A stretch of 64,000 bases of DNA, from NCBI GenBank assembly GCA_900323505.1, contig OOIN01000005.1, positions 1,054,001-1,118,000 on the forward strand. Direction: 5' to 3'. Shown here one piece after another: positions 39,424-50,630 of the stretch. Position 1 is the first letter of the stretch; each line of letters opens with the position of its first letter. The position numbers and the translations under genes were made by a program. A model generated the notes under the pieces. That model had not been told where the DNA came from. It was given only the letters and a program-made list of their open reading frames with translations, and made no database searches. The stretch is from Ustilago trichophora (taxonomy: Eukaryota; Basidiomycota; Ustilaginomycetes; Ustilaginales; Ustilaginaceae).

Positions 39424-40935
39424 ATGTCTCCTACAGCCCAAGTTGTCAACGCCAACCCCAGTCCCTATCTTGGTGACAAGGTGGGCGACCTCACCTCTGC
39501 CTCCGAGACGGTGCCCAAGGCCAGTCGTGTCGATCCCGCTCGATTCCTCAGCCAGGCTTCTCACGATCGACCCGCATCTGCCATCCGATCTCTCTTCCCC
39601 GCCGAGTTGATCCCCGGCATGCTTTCCCTACTTGCCGGCAAGCCCAACCCCGACACCTTCCCCTTTGAAAGCCTTAGCCTCAACCTCAAGCCCGAAGCCG
39701 AAGCTGGACCCATGTCGCTCAACATTCAGGGCGAAGATCTCGTCACCGCCCTTCAGTACGGTGCCACCTCTGGTATTCCCAAGCTTGTTCAGTGGATCAC
39801 CCAGCTCCAAGTCCACATGCACAAGAGGGAAGCCGTTACGCCCGGCTCCAAGCTCGACGGCGTTGCTGGTCGCACATCTTGGAGAGTCACTACGGGAAAC
39901 GGATCTCAGGACCTGCTCAATAAGACCTTTGACGCGCTACTCAACCCGGGGGACGTGATTCTGGTCGAGTCTCCCGCGTACACGGGTATCTTGCCTTCGT
40001 TGGTGATGCTCAAGGCCCGCATTGTTCCCGTTGCTAGTGATGATCAGGGCATGATGTCGACGCGTCTCGCCGAGATCTTGGACAAGTGGGATACGGATCC
40101 TAAGACTGCATCGCTTCCGCGTCCCAAGTGTCTCTACACTACTCCAACCGGTGCCAACCCCGCTGGCACCACCGCTTCCGACGACCGCAAGCGTCAAATT
40201 CTAGCCCTCGCCCGTCAGAATGACTTCCTTGTCCTCGAAGATGACCCTTATTACTACCTTCACTTTGAAGGTCTCGACCAGGATGCAGTCACTCGCCCGC
40301 GTCCAAAGAGCTACTGGGCATTGGAAGAGGAGCATCGAGAGCGATGGGGCACCGGTCGAGTCATCCGCTTCGAGAGCTTTTCAAAGATTCTCGCTGCCGG
40401 TCTCCGAATAGGCTTCGCTACGGGACCCAACGAGATCTTGGACGCTGTCGACGCTAACACGGGCATGTCCAACCTCCAGCCCTCGGGTCTCGCCGGTGCG
40501 GTGGCTTACACCTTGCTCAACTATTGGGGTATCCCTGGCTTCTTGCGTCACGTCGACAATGTCGCGCGCTACTACGCCAAGCGCAGGGACAACTTTGAGA
40601 GCAAGGCTCGCAAGGTGTTGGGAGAAGCTGGTGTTGCTCAGTGGGTTACGCCTGTTGCTGGTATGTTCTTGTGGTTGAAACTCAACCTCCCCCCTGCGGG
40701 AGAAGATGTGCCGGAGGGTGACAGCTTCGCCTTGATTTCTGAGAAAGCCCAGGCTGCAGGTGTGTTGGCGGTGCCTGGTGTCGCTTTCATCCCCGATGGC
40801 AGCAAGTCTTGCTATGTCAGGACCAGCTTCAGTATCATTGCCGAGGAAGATGTAGAGGAAGCTTTCCGCCGTTTACGCGATGTGGTGTTGGATGCTTGGA
40901 AGGAGTCGGGTAAGGCCATGCGTCCCATCGCCTAG
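39424..40935 (+). CDS. PLP aminotransferase, aromatic amino acid / alpha-aminoadipate type (Aro8-like)
   Basis: This is a 503-residue intronless class I/II aminotransferase. The Schiff-base lysine is Lys321 in RFESFSKILAAGLRIGF, with the following Arg binding phosphate. Other fold-type I features are the YTTPTGANPAGTTAS block (Asn and Pro at the cofactor), LVLEDDPYYYLHFEG (Asp to the PLP nitrogen, Tyr to its hydroxyl) and a late CYVRTSFS with the substrate-carboxylate Arg. The match is to the Aro8/kynurenine-aminoadipate aminotransferase group, which moves amino groups between aromatic amino acids or aminoadipate and 2-oxoacids. In smut fungi a tryptophan aminotransferase of this broad type feeds indole pigment formation; whether this gene does so is not shown. 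No targeting sequence is obvious, so the enzyme is probably cytosolic. Confidence 0.92.
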   Translation: MSPTAQVVNANPSPYLGDKVGDLTSASETVPKASRVDPARFLSQASHDRPASAIRSLFPAELIPGMLSLLAGKPNPDTFPFESLSLNLKPEAEAGPMSLNIQGEDLVTALQYGATSGIPKLVQWITQLQVHMHKREAVTPGSKLDGVAGRTSWRVTTGNGSQDLLNKTFDALLNPGDVILVESPAYTGILPSLVMLKARIVPVASDDQGMMSTRLAEILDKWDTDPKTASLPRPKCLYTTPTGANPAGTTASDDRKRQILALARQNDFLVLEDDPYYYLHFEGLDQDAVTRPRPKSYWALEEEHRERWGTGRVIRFESFSKILAAGLRIGFATGPNEILDAVDANTGMSNLQPSGLAGAVAYTLLNYWGIPGFLRHVDNVARYYAKRRDNFESKARKVLGEAGVAQWVTPVAGMFLWLKLNLPPAGEDVPEGDSFALISEKAQAAGVLAVPGVAFIPDGSKSCYVRTSFSIIAEEDVEEAFRRLRDVVLDAWKESGKAMRPIA

Positions 40936-42297
40936 AGTACGGCACATTGCCTCGTATAGAGATTCTCTCGGCCCGTTCTAGACCTAGACAGACATATATT
41001 CTGCTCGATTTCATACCTTCACGCTGTCTCCTGTAATGTCGTTGCATTTCTTTAAAACGATCCTGCATTCTCACCTTGTCGCATAACGTTCATTCACCAA
41101 AGCTTTTCCCTGTCAATCTGAATCAGAGCCCAACTCAGACTTTGACTGGCTGCTGGACTGATCACAACGCAAACCCTTTGGAGCAGGGTGGTGCAACTAG
41201 AGACAAACAATACTGGCCCGAGCGTGTCCCACCGATCCGAGACGCTGCTGTCAAATTGCATTCATGACAGAGCCCACACATGCAGGGTCCCACCAAACGA
41301 TCTCGCCTGAAGGTTGACTTTCCGGACGACAGGACTGGACCCCGATTCATCACCTACCGACGCATTTCATCCTTGAAACCACGCGGAAAGAGCTTTTCTA
41401 AATCGATCATGCCTACCGCGCCCATTGGCGAGCAACGACAACCACGACGACGACGTTGTCGACGGCAAACAGATCTTTGCGAGATCATGCACGATGCGGT
41501 TATCCTGTGGTAGACTGTTGTCGATCGGAGCTACAAATTTTTAAAAACGTTAAGCGTAGTTTAGGAAAATTCAACACGCGGCATTTGACGTCACCACTTC
41601 ATGCGATTCATCCTTGAATTGCCTGAACGCTCTTTTTCTGTCGTCACCAATTGCGGTGTGGGTTTTGCTTAGGCCAACCCACACTCGCCATTCACAGGGT
41701 AGCTTGACAACCTCAGTTGCTCCACTTACTGCATTCCCAGGGTGCCGTCATGACCCTGGTTTTGGCTCGATGCTGTCCCCGCTCCGACCCTGGTCTCGCT
41801 TGGCTTACTAGCAAGCTCTGCATTGCCCAATTTAGGATCTGCCCAGCAGTAATTCTCCGCCAAGTCTGGCAGTGCTTTTTGACTGTTCGACATCGATGGG
41901 CGTGACTTCCAGGGCAGAAGGGCTACCTCGTCATTGAGCATTGCTCCTTGTCGTAGCGACTGGATGACGCCCTGCTCCTTCGCCCCGCTGCAGCCTTCTT
42001 CCTCCGCCCGCTTTTGTCGTCCCTCTCGTGGCAGAAAGGAAGACTTTGGTCGTGTCTTCTTTGGATTCAACTGCATTCTCAAGTTCTCTTATAAGAGACC
42101 TTGTTGAATCTTTGGCGACCGATATTCAACTGTCGTCTAACACCATCCTACTTCCCTCGTCCTCTTCTTTACGCAAGTCGGTTCTTCCCGACCGACCTAC
42201 CCCGTTCGTTGGTGCTGACAAGTATACCAAAGCTTCCCACCGCTTCCTCCCCATTTCGACCCGATCATCTGCACCTACCCCACCCGTCACAACCAAA
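40936..42297. other. intergenic (1.4 kb), nothing recognised
   Basis: No gene or repeat is supported. The frame of the next gene is open upstream to about 42028 but lacks an ATG, so that part is taken as leader. Confidence 0.4.
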
Positions 42298-43350
42298 ATG
42301 AAGATCGGCATTCACGGAATCTACTACCTCTTCCCCATCCTTACGTTCGCATCGTGGACCACAGCCATTGTCGGCCTTCTCGCCCTGTGGGCGCACGACA
42401 GATTTGTCCAATACGAACCTGAAGAAGCCTCGGTTGTTTTCATCTCCGATGTCGGCGCAACCCACAAGACATTCTTCATCATCTTTTGCTGTCTCACCGC
42501 CGCTTTCTACATTCTGACCACTTTTGCCGAGCGTCACCTTCGTCACAAGCGCAAGATCCCAGGTTCGGTTCGCAAGAAGCAAACCATCCTCGATATCTGC
42601 TCCGTCATCTGCGCCATCATCGGCTCTGCCGCTTTAATCTTGCTCAGCATCTTTGACGCTTTCAACCACAGCAATGTGCACTGGAGCATGACGTTGATCT
42701 TTGTCGTGTTTGTGGCGCTTTCAGTGCTCTTCCAGGTGCTTCAGGTTTTCTCCCTCTCGCACGATCACGACCGTCTGACAACGCTCAAGGTCATTGCTAT
42801 TATCAAGGCGATCATTCTCTCGCTGGCTATCGCGGGTGCGATCGCTTTTATCATTTGCTACGGTATTTGCAGAGGTGATGCTTACCCTGGCAACAATAGG
42901 TGCGACAAGATCATCTCTGCAGCTGCCGTTTGCGAGTGGGCCATTGCTTTCTTGCTCGACATTTACTTCTTGACCTACCTCGTGGATCTCTGGCCCGCAC
43001 ACAGGCGTGCGCAGAAGGGTCTCAGCGAAGACGGAACCATGGTTGAAAACAAGCAGCTTGCCCGCGAACAGGGCGTCGCCGACCGCCCCACCGCTCCTTA
43101 CGCTATCGACGGTGTTCACAACAACGACACTTACTACCCTAGTCAGGCCGCCCAGCAGCAGCAGCAGCAGCAGCACAGCCAGCACGGTGTCCAGCCCGCT
43201 CCCATGGGCATGACTGCCGCTAACGCCAGCCCTAACGCTGCTCCCTCCACTTTGCCCGGCTCCGAAAGAGGAAGTCTTTACCAGACTCCCATGACCGAGG
43301 CCCGACCTTACCCTCACAACGAAGGCGCCTACAACTCTTACCAGGCTTGA
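42298..43350 (+). CDS. Frag1/DRAM/Sfk1-family membrane protein
   Basis: The first ATG at 42298 gives 350 residues and directly opens a family-like N-terminus (MKIGIHGIYYLFPILTFASW). Hydrophobic segments lie near 8-30, 62-80, 99-122, 130-150, 164-188 and 200-222, giving about six membrane spans. The loop after the first has VVFISDVGATHKTFF, the ISD-G signature of the Frag1/DRAM/Sfk1 family. Yeast Sfk1 recruits the PI4-kinase Stt4 to the plasma membrane and affects phospholipid asymmetry; animal DRAM proteins act in lysosome-linked autophagy. The C-terminal 115 residues are cytosolic, rich in Gln, Pro, Ala and Asn with a run of seven Gln. The number of spans and the overall size (yeast Sfk1 has 353) agree with an Sfk1-like role, which remains an inference. 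Confidence 0.85.
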   Translation: MKIGIHGIYYLFPILTFASWTTAIVGLLALWAHDRFVQYEPEEASVVFISDVGATHKTFFIIFCCLTAAFYILTTFAERHLRHKRKIPGSVRKKQTILDICSVICAIIGSAALILLSIFDAFNHSNVHWSMTLIFVVFVALSVLFQVLQVFSLSHDHDRLTTLKVIAIIKAIILSLAIAGAIAFIICYGICRGDAYPGNNRCDKIISAAAVCEWAIAFLLDIYFLTYLVDLWPAHRRAQKGLSEDGTMVENKQLAREQGVADRPTAPYAIDGVHNNDTYYPSQAAQQQQQQQHSQHGVQPAPMGMTAANASPNAAPSTLPGSERGSLYQTPMTEARPYPHNEGAYNSYQA

Positions 43351-43629
43351 TGCAACAACCCCCACTCTGTATAGATTTACGAATCCATCCCTGACACAGT
43401 ATAGACCATCTATCGCTCGTTTTCAGTCAGCCTGGTCTTTCATTCCGATAGCGACAGCTAGACACATTCTTCATACCTCATGTACACTTTGGATACCTTT
43501 CTAATCTTATGATTCAATGATCACGAACAGGGTGTTTGTCTCCGTGGAAGTACATTGATGTGACTGGTATACGACTGAGCTGTTCAAAAAGGGAGCAAAA
43601 GAGCAGCCCCATGACACTGAGCAGATTGT

Positions 43630-45747
43630 TCAGGCGCGCAGATATTTCTTTAGCACCTGAGGAGGCTCAATAGCGAGCTGCTCCCTCTGTTTGGCGATCA
43701 ATGCATCAAGCGTGAGAATGGGGCAAAGCTCGGCGACGTATCGGTCTCCCCTCCTGCTGTAATCCGAAATCGCAGGGGCAGGCTTGACACCTCCGTCCCC
43801 ATCATCTTCGTCTGCCAATCCAGCGGCTGAGCAAGGTCTCGACCTCACCTCATCCTCTTCTTCCTCCTCCTCATCGTCCTCGTCATCATCGCCATTGTAC
43901 ATCGAGCTGCCAAATGAAGATGGTGGAGTCTGCACCGGGATTAGCTCCTCCGGATCACCCTCCTCGTCCCAGTTGACCTTGTTTGGCCCTGGCCCGGCCA
44001 AGATAGGGATCGCACGTGACTTTGCACCCACCAGTTCATCCTCATCGTCCTCTTCCTCCGGCAGCGGTTCTTCCAGCGTATCCCTTGCCCAACCCATGCC
44101 CCAAGTAGAGAAGAGCGTCGAGTTTGTCCAATCCCTTACATCGCGCGCATGGGTCGAGTGGATCGACTTCTGATCCGGGTCTTCTGGAGCCATCCTGTTC
44201 ATGCAGAATCGCTGGGTGAGAGACTCCACCAGTACCCGATCAAAGTGGCCCTTTGTATATGCTTCACGGTAGTGTTTCAGACCGCCTCTATGAGCTGGTC
44301 GCGATGCTTCGGATTCGGAGTCGGTGAAGAATTCCGTACCCGGCGTGGAGCGGTGGATAGCGCTGGCGTCACTGAGAAGGGAATAGGTGCAGACAGAGTC
44401 AATGACGGCGTCAACGAGCTCTTCTTGCTCGCCAGAGGTGATGTATGCTTCGCGGGTGTTGGTGGCGACTCCAGCAAGGATGCGTTCAACTACGCTCTGG
44501 ACCATGAATCGGACCGGATCGTTTAACGCCAGGGCTTCAAGGGCTTCATCGAGCTTCGGGTGCATGGTATCGCCGACAGGTGTGGCGGTGGCCGAGGTCA
44601 TGGTGGATCCGCCGCCACGGGCGGATAGAGCTCCCCAGGTTGAGCCAGCTCGTCCGAGCCCAGTACGTGAGGCAGAGGGAGTTGCTGTGCCGGATCGCAG
44701 TGCTGGCGTTCGCTTGCCTGTAGATGCCATGCGAAGGGTTTCAGTCTTGATGGCATTTGCGATGAAGGTGATGCGCTGAGGTCCGTATGGGAGTGCAGGA
44801 TCGAGAATACGCTTCTGTATGCTGGCGGTATAGTCGTTGCCCACGAGCGCGGCTAGCAGGGGGAGCATCGACGTCGGGATGCCGAGTGCAGCAGCCACCT
44901 TGGCGGATGAGTAGGAGGTGAAGCGAACCCCCGTCAGAACACCTTCCTCCGCACGCTCTGGCGGACGATTGAGCACATGAATCTGAATATCCAAAGCCGC
45001 AGCATTCTTGCCGCCCTTTCGACCCTTGGCCCTTCCACTTTTGCCTACCTGGGCGAAGCCGTCATCCTCAAATGCTGCAGCAGCGGGTTGCGAGTCCTCA
45101 GCCTGCTCCTTGGGAGCCGGTTTTACGAGGTAATCAATCGAATCGATGGGAACGTAGCCGCGGCATTGTGCGCCTCGTGCGCAGAGAATGAAGAAGTCAG
45201 AGTCATTGCTGACAGCCCATCCGTTCATCCTATCGGCCAGCTCGGCCACTGCGCTATCAGCTTCGATCTGCTCGATGACAATCTGAACACCACACTGGCG
45301 AAGGGCTTCGAGTGTGCAATCGTAGAGCAAAGGTGGGAAGGCGCCCATGGAGATCTGGAACCCAGGCTTGGATCGAGATGAGGATCGCATAAAAGCCGAG
45401 TTGCTTGCTGCGCTGTCTCCCATGCGCGAGAGAACGGTAGGGATCTTGAGTGGGAGATAAGGTCCATCAAAGACAAAGATGGGTTCGAGGCCAGCCTGTC
45501 GGAGCGCCTTGACAAAGTGGCGGACGTGCAAGGTGTAGCCGATGTATTCGCCACCACGGACGGATTCGGCAAAATGGTCGATATACGCTCGATAGATCCA
45601 TGCCCAGCCGTCGATGACAAAGGGTCCAACGGTCGAAGAGGAAGTGCTGGGCATTGCTTGGGTACTGCCCTTGACCGGGACAGTCACTTCTTCGGAGACA
45701 GCATGTTGGATTTGTTTGACGAACGAAGTCAAGCCTTTGACACCCAT
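43630..45747 (-). CDS. Asteroid-family XPG/PIN-domain protein
   Basis: This is a 705-residue intronless protein starting MGVKGLTSFVKQ, the usual XPG N-terminal beginning. Acidic positions of the nuclease fold are visible: FVIDGWAW, FVFDGPYLP, IEADSAVAELAD and AVSNDSDFFIL. LAALVGNDYTA is in the place of the XPG-I/H3TH transition. The spacing and the YRAYIDH start of the gateway region fit the Asteroid group (human ASTE1, Drosophila Asteroid) rather than FEN1 or XPG. ASTE1 is a structure-specific nuclease that trims 3' overhangs at DNA breaks under shieldin control; activity in fungi is not established. A Gly/Lys-rich insertion lies near 235-255 and an acidic stretch near 630-650. The C-terminus contains another acidic cluster and ends KKYLRA. 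The 3' end converges with the Sfk1-like gene over 279 bases. Confidence 0.85.
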   Translation of the reverse strand: MGVKGLTSFVKQIQHAVSEEVTVPVKGSTQAMPSTSSSTVGPFVIDGWAWIYRAYIDHFAESVRGGEYIGYTLHVRHFVKALRQAGLEPIFVFDGPYLPLKIPTVLSRMGDSAASNSAFMRSSSRSKPGFQISMGAFPPLLYDCTLEALRQCGVQIVIEQIEADSAVAELADRMNGWAVSNDSDFFILCARGAQCRGYVPIDSIDYLVKPAPKEQAEDSQPAAAAFEDDGFAQVGKSGRAKGRKGGKNAAALDIQIHVLNRPPERAEEGVLTGVRFTSYSSAKVAAALGIPTSMLPLLAALVGNDYTASIQKRILDPALPYGPQRITFIANAIKTETLRMASTGKRTPALRSGTATPSASRTGLGRAGSTWGALSARGGGSTMTSATATPVGDTMHPKLDEALEALALNDPVRFMVQSVVERILAGVATNTREAYITSGEQEELVDAVIDSVCTYSLLSDASAIHRSTPGTEFFTDSESEASRPAHRGGLKHYREAYTKGHFDRVLVESLTQRFCMNRMAPEDPDQKSIHSTHARDVRDWTNSTLFSTWGMGWARDTLEEPLPEEEDDEDELVGAKSRAIPILAGPGPNKVNWDEEGDPEELIPVQTPPSSFGSSMYNGDDDEDDEEEEEEDEVRSRPCSAAGLADEDDGDGGVKPAPAISDYSRRGDRYVAELCPILTLDALIAKQREQLAIEPPQVLKKYLRA

Positions 45748-47183
45748 GTCGTCGTCTGTCTATGTCACCGCGTGTTCAGTGCCGTATGAGGGAAGGTAAG
45801 ATGCTGTAGTGATGATTTGAAGGTGGTTATCGAAAGAGGTGCAGCAGCTTGTGCATACAGTACCTCCACAAGAAAGATGAAGAAAGCTTTGCTCGTTTGC
45901 GGAGCCGGAAATTTCGACGCTGTTAGAGCGAGTTCTTATTCACGTCTTATCTTTTGTTTTTCTTCAAATTCTCGCTGGCTTCTGACTCATATTTTCGGAC
46001 TCTGCTTGCCAAAGGCGCTTTTTGTGGTTTGGTTGTCTTGACGATGATATGTTGTATAGCATAGCAATGGTCAAGACAACTTGTAACATGATTGCAGCCA
46101 CACTTGTGAGACACAGAGGATACTACAGTACTGCGAGGTGAGAGGCTGACTTACTTGTAGCAAAGGGTTGATTTGGCGCTGTCGTGGGTTCATTTCAAGG
46201 CAGTTATGAAAGTTCCCACCAACTTGGATCAAAGTCACATTCAACTTGGCTTTGTGTTGAGGAGCTCATCACTTGCCTTTTCTTTCTTGACCAGCAGCAG
46301 CACCAGCAGCCAACTGATGCTACTTGCACTAGACAATCCATCAGCCTCGGCGTCTTGTTGCTTGACGATACTCAGCATACCAAGCTTGCCTCCTCTTTCT
46401 TCCATACCTTGCCCGTCGACAATCTGACGCAAACCACTGCTAGCTTCCCTTCTTTGCAATCCCACACACCATTCACGCCACACTCAGGCTCAAAACCCAA
46501 CCCAAGCCTGCGCCTCCCCTGCAGTCATCTCGAATCACCATGTCATCCGAAGGCCTCCAAAGTTGCCAGACTTGCCTACAAGCTCATCAGCATAGCTTCA
46601 CAGCCCGTTCAGCCTTCCTCTATTGACGCTCCTGTCGCCACTCCTGCCTCTGCCTCCACTTTGAGCGGTTCTCTGGCATCGAATTCAGCATCCACGGGCA
46701 CCAAAAATGCCTCAGTCAACTGCCTTGTTGATGCTGCCTGCAAGATGCTTGATGCCATCTGGAACACGTCTAAACCCTCAGCCTTGGCAAGATGGAGAGC
46801 GCGTTTGCCTCAAACTTATCAACTACCATCTCAAGAACTCTGGAAACAAATGGAAAAGGTGGAACGCCAAGCTCAAACGTGCTCATGCCACTTGGAACAT
46901 TGTGCCTGTTGAGGCTACCAGTGGTACCAAAACACGTAGCAGCTTGAACAGCTCCAAGTCAAACAACGTCACTGGCGCTGTAGTCGCTCTCAACACCAAA
47001 CTGCATGCTCAGCAGCATCAGCAGGTGGCGGCAAATGTAGAGATTGCTCTGCCCTTTCCTGCGACATCTCAATGTGCAAGGGCACAATAAACTCAGCTTT
47101 GACCTTCTCCCTCTCTTCCACACCTTTTCTCTTTTGCGCACGGAGGCTGTCAACATCGACCCAGGATTGGCACTTACATCTCC

Positions 47184-47697
47184 CTAGTTACTGTTGGAGG
47201 CCTGATCGAGCCTCCAACAGAACCTCGGCCTGCTCAGCAGCCATGAGCTCTGCCAGTTCCGGATGGTTGGTGGCTGCCAAGGAACGGGCCTGCAATCGAG
47301 CGTGCGAGGGCAAACAAGCTCCAGGTTGGAAAGGATGTACGGATACCTGTTGGTCTCAGAGACCGACTCAAAGTTGTCGAATCTCTTGCGCTTCTGGTTG
47401 GTCTTGTTGGATCTCTTTTGAGATATTTCAAGCGGAAAGAGGGTGCAGAGGAGAGGACCGAGCTCTTGCGGCTCAAGTGGCAAGCAGCCATGGTGCTCTT
47501 TAAGTGTAACCACCTTCTTGAGCTCCGGAGGCGCCTTGCCGGCACAGACGAGCAGCCTGTTGCAGACAATTTTGTTGTGCATGTTGTGCTTTGTGGATGG
47601 CACAGTGTTCAAGGCCAAAGCTGTGTTGGTCAACAATGCATGGCAAGCCTCGCGAGCATCCAATGCCAAGCGCCTGGATTTGCATGGTCTTGTGGCG

Positions 47698-47762
<65 letters not shown>

Positions 47763-48098
47763 ATTGTCAGTGTCAGAGCTGTCAACATTGCTGGTGTCTG
47801 ACTTGCTTTGGGTGTCATCCGGCAAAGGATCCCATGGGGGGATGTAGCTCTCCTGCTGCATCCAGAGCTGTTTACACAGGCGGTCCACTTGGTCCAATAT
47901 GCAGAGACCCTGTTCGAGCTGGAGGATGGTGAGGGCAACCAGAATGTGGTAGGGTGTCCAGCGAGTGTTGAGCGTAGGGGAGTCGGGGCTGGCGCTGGGC
48001 CTGAGTTTGATGGAATATTGGGAGAGCGTGGCCACGAGTATGCGTTGGCCGGCATTGTTGGGCGTGGTTCCAATTGATCTTGAGCAAGAGGCTGACAT
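47184..48098 (-). pseudogene. unrecognised reading frame with poly-Asn tract, probably decayed
   Basis: From an ATG at 48098 the frame is open for 304 codons. It contains an Asn run of about 22 residues encoded by the GTT tract on the other strand (47697-47762). The parts on either side (for example RWTPYHILVALTILQLEQG and HNKIVCNRLLVCAGKAPPELKK) look protein-like, but I do not recognise a family. A second minus-strand frame (48321 to 47872) overlaps its 5' part and is broken by a TGA at 48133-48135, suggesting a frameshifted ancestral gene that ran through both. No catalytic motif was found. Confidence 0.35.
47697..47762. repeat. (GTT)n microsatellite
   Basis: A trinucleotide tract of about 66 bases, seen directly. 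It would encode poly-Asn on the minus strand. Confidence 0.95.
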
Positions 48099-48363
48099 CA
48101 AGCGAGGTGAGAACGCCAAACGTCTGCCTGCGTCAAAGCATGGAGTGGTAGAGCTGGACAAGGCATTTGAGCACTGCCACGGCCGATGGGTCGAGCAGAT
48201 GAGGGCTGTTGCTGTAGAGACCAATGTGCTCCTTGGAAGAGAGCCTCCAATAGATTTGGCCGCCGAGTGAGGATGACTGATAGTTGGTGGTGTTCAAGAT
48301 GTTTGATAGGCACTTTGACACGACTGAGCATTATTGTGATTTCATTAGCGACACTTTGTATTG

Positions 48364-48364
<1 letters not shown>

Positions 48365-48407
<43 letters not shown>
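48365..48407. repeat. (CA)n microsatellite
   Basis: A dinucleotide tract of about 43 bases, seen directly. Confidence 0.95.
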
Positions 48408-48409
<2 letters not shown>

Positions 48410-48608
48410 AGCTTGAATGTCTCAGACAAAAGGTGAGAGGAATGCAGGATTGGTGGTTGGCATGGACTTGGCCTGTGCGCCCACTGAGCAAATGACAATT
48501 GCGGCAGTCTGTTGGCGCAGTGTAGCAGATCCAAACAAAGTGTCACTTTGGATCAAAGCTACAATCAATCCTTTTCCGTTGCTCGACATTCAACAACACA
48601 CACCCACA

Positions 48609-48647
<39 letters not shown>

Positions 48648-48732
48648 ATTTTTTGGTTGTCACCAATATCAGAGCCCCACTTGTTGCTACACCAAAAGTT
48701 AATTGCGCAGTGTGGGCTGTTGGATTGACGAG

Positions 48733-49443
48733 ATGCCGCAGAGTCACAATGTTGCCAATGGTGCGCCTACATCAACGGGTGACTGCGCAGCTCCACAACA
48801 TCCAACCAACGTCTCGTTTCCATGCCTGATTGACGAGCAGATTGACAAGCAAGAGCCATGCAACACGCCAGCAGTGAATGTTGCAAGATGCAAGCGCTGT
48901 TTGGCAAACATGATGGCTATAGATACGCCCCCCACCACTGCGCCCTGAGCAAAGACCAATTACTTTGGCGCCTCTCAGCTCCTCCGCAACAAGGCAGTCT
49001 TTAGAAAGCAGCCTCAGCCTTGGTCCATCCCTACTCTTACCTTGTGCAACATCAACTCTCACCAACTGTGCTCTTCCAATGCTGCTCCAATGCATGCCAT
49101 GCCCAATGTCAACCTTGAAATCTCACATCCAATCTCCCTCTTGATTGTCGTCTCACTGGCGGCTGTGCTGCTCACTTTTCCCCTCGTGGTCTGGCACAAT
49201 GCAATGCATTCACACCAGCATGCCATGCCTTGCGTCAATCCACAAACCACTTGGCTTCAGCTTGGATTCCAAGACCATGCAATGCTCTGTGGCCTCAAAC
49301 TCTCGCACATCGCCTCCAACAACAACTCCCTCGCCACACCTCAACACACCTACTACTGCTCCATCCTCCGCAGCCAACTCAAGATATCTCCACAACACAT
49401 GGACAATCTGCTAGCCAACCTGCACAACTTGTCCCAAACTTAA
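48733..49443 (+). pseudogene. unrecognised gene remnant broken by one TGA
   Basis: From the ATG at 48733 the frame is open to the TAA at 49441-49443 except for one TGA at 48946-48948. The first part is Cys/Pro-rich (CLIDEQIDKQEPCNTP, ARCKRCLANMM). The second contains a hydrophobic stretch (PISLLIVVSLAAVLLTFPLVVW) and is His/Asn/Gln-rich. Codon use is even and gene-like across the stop. No family was recognised. An alternative is two separate short genes, or non-coding DNA. Confidence 0.35.
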
Positions 49444-49780
49444 TAGTTTTATTCACTCTCTCTCTCTCTCTCTCTGTATCCTATGTTGGAGAGGTGTCAA
49501 GGAGCTTGCGCCTCCTCGACTTGCATGTTGCTCTTGTGTCTCGTCTTGGTTGTTGCTCGTTCAAATAGGTCATCACACTCTCATACTTTGCTCATACACT
49601 ACTGTAGCTACTCTTGCCGACGCTATCAATCAGATGCTAGACACAAGATCCTTGAGCCTTGACTTGGACAGTGATTGGATTTGTTTTGTTATCATTGGTA
49701 GGGTGCAAGCGTGGCCAATTTGGCTTTGGTTTTAGGGGTTAGGGAGGGAATTGGGGTGGATTGGACTGGTCAATGTTCGT

Positions 49781-50603
49781 CTATGCCAGATGGTTGAGGG
49801 CAAGCTGCAATAGCTTGTCGACTGAAAAGGTTTGGCTGGGATTGGGTGCTGCTGTTCTAACGGTAGTTGAGAGACAGCCCAGACCAAAGGCGATACTGGC
49901 CATACCCATGTGAATTGCCAGCGTGCGCGCAATCTCTGCCATGCACCTGCGCCTTGTCCTTGGTATAGTCTCATCTGTATTGGAGCTGACAATCTCGGCG
50001 CTTTGGCTGGATGCAGGCATGGGCTGCTGAATGCGCTGCTGCTCCTCAAAAGTTTGACTTTCATCCTGGTGCTCAACGCCAAATTGCACTGGCGTGGTGG
50101 CGCCGTCGTTGTCGTTGTACTCATCCTGGCTATCCCAGCATGCCAAAAGCTCACTCTCGTCATCATCATCGTCGTCGTCGTCGTTGTCGTCAACTGAAGC
50201 CGAATCAAATAGATCAAGATGCTCGCAAGGCTCCATCGGCGCGTTGTTGGTTTGGTGCGGTCTGGGCCGTTTGCAAGCGAAGCAGCTGGCGTTGTATGTC
50301 TGCTGGAATTGGCGCCACCACTCTTGCAGCTGACCAGCGTCTATGTCTCAATTGGCAGTCAACGGGGAGTCTCGATGATGGTGGTACGTCTCAGGAGGGT
50401 ACTCAGAGTGAAGCTCGTTGGCCGCATCAACCAACCAGTTGGACGATGGCAAGATGGGCACGGAAGCAGCGGATGCCACGTCATGCTGGTCACAATTGAT
50501 GGAATCAAAGTTGACGCAAGCTTGGTACATGATCCAGTCGGTGAAATCCGCACACAGGAATTGCTTGTGGAGTGTGACCAGGCTGGCCAAGCGTCGTTGT
50601 TAG
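49781..50603 (-). pseudogene. unrecognised gene remnant broken by one TGA, adjoining the candidate LTR
   Basis: One minus-strand frame runs from a stop at about 50604 down to the TAG at 49781-49783 with a single TGA at 50348-50350. Downstream of the TGA an ATG at 50236 opens 151 codons with an eight-Asp run near its start and a hydrophobic end (MGMASIAFGLGCLS). Upstream parts include CADFTDWIMYQACVNFDSI and, after the stop, a CFACKRPRP Cys pair. It begins about 30 bases from the LTR edge, so it may have been the first gene of an element read leftwards from that LTR. No Gag zinc knuckle or polymerase motif was seen. Confidence 0.35.
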
Positions 50604-50630
50604 CGCTGCTCGTGGCGCTGCTCTTGGAGA

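Noticed and set aside
43784..44173. Plus-strand frame with poly-Ser opposite the Asteroid gene
   Set aside because: It is the antisense shadow of acidic codons in the real minus-strand gene.
49733..49746. GGGGTTAGGGAGGG, resembling telomere repeat units
   Set aside because: Only one TTAGGG unit is present, with no array, so it is not evidence for a telomere or an internal telomeric repeat.
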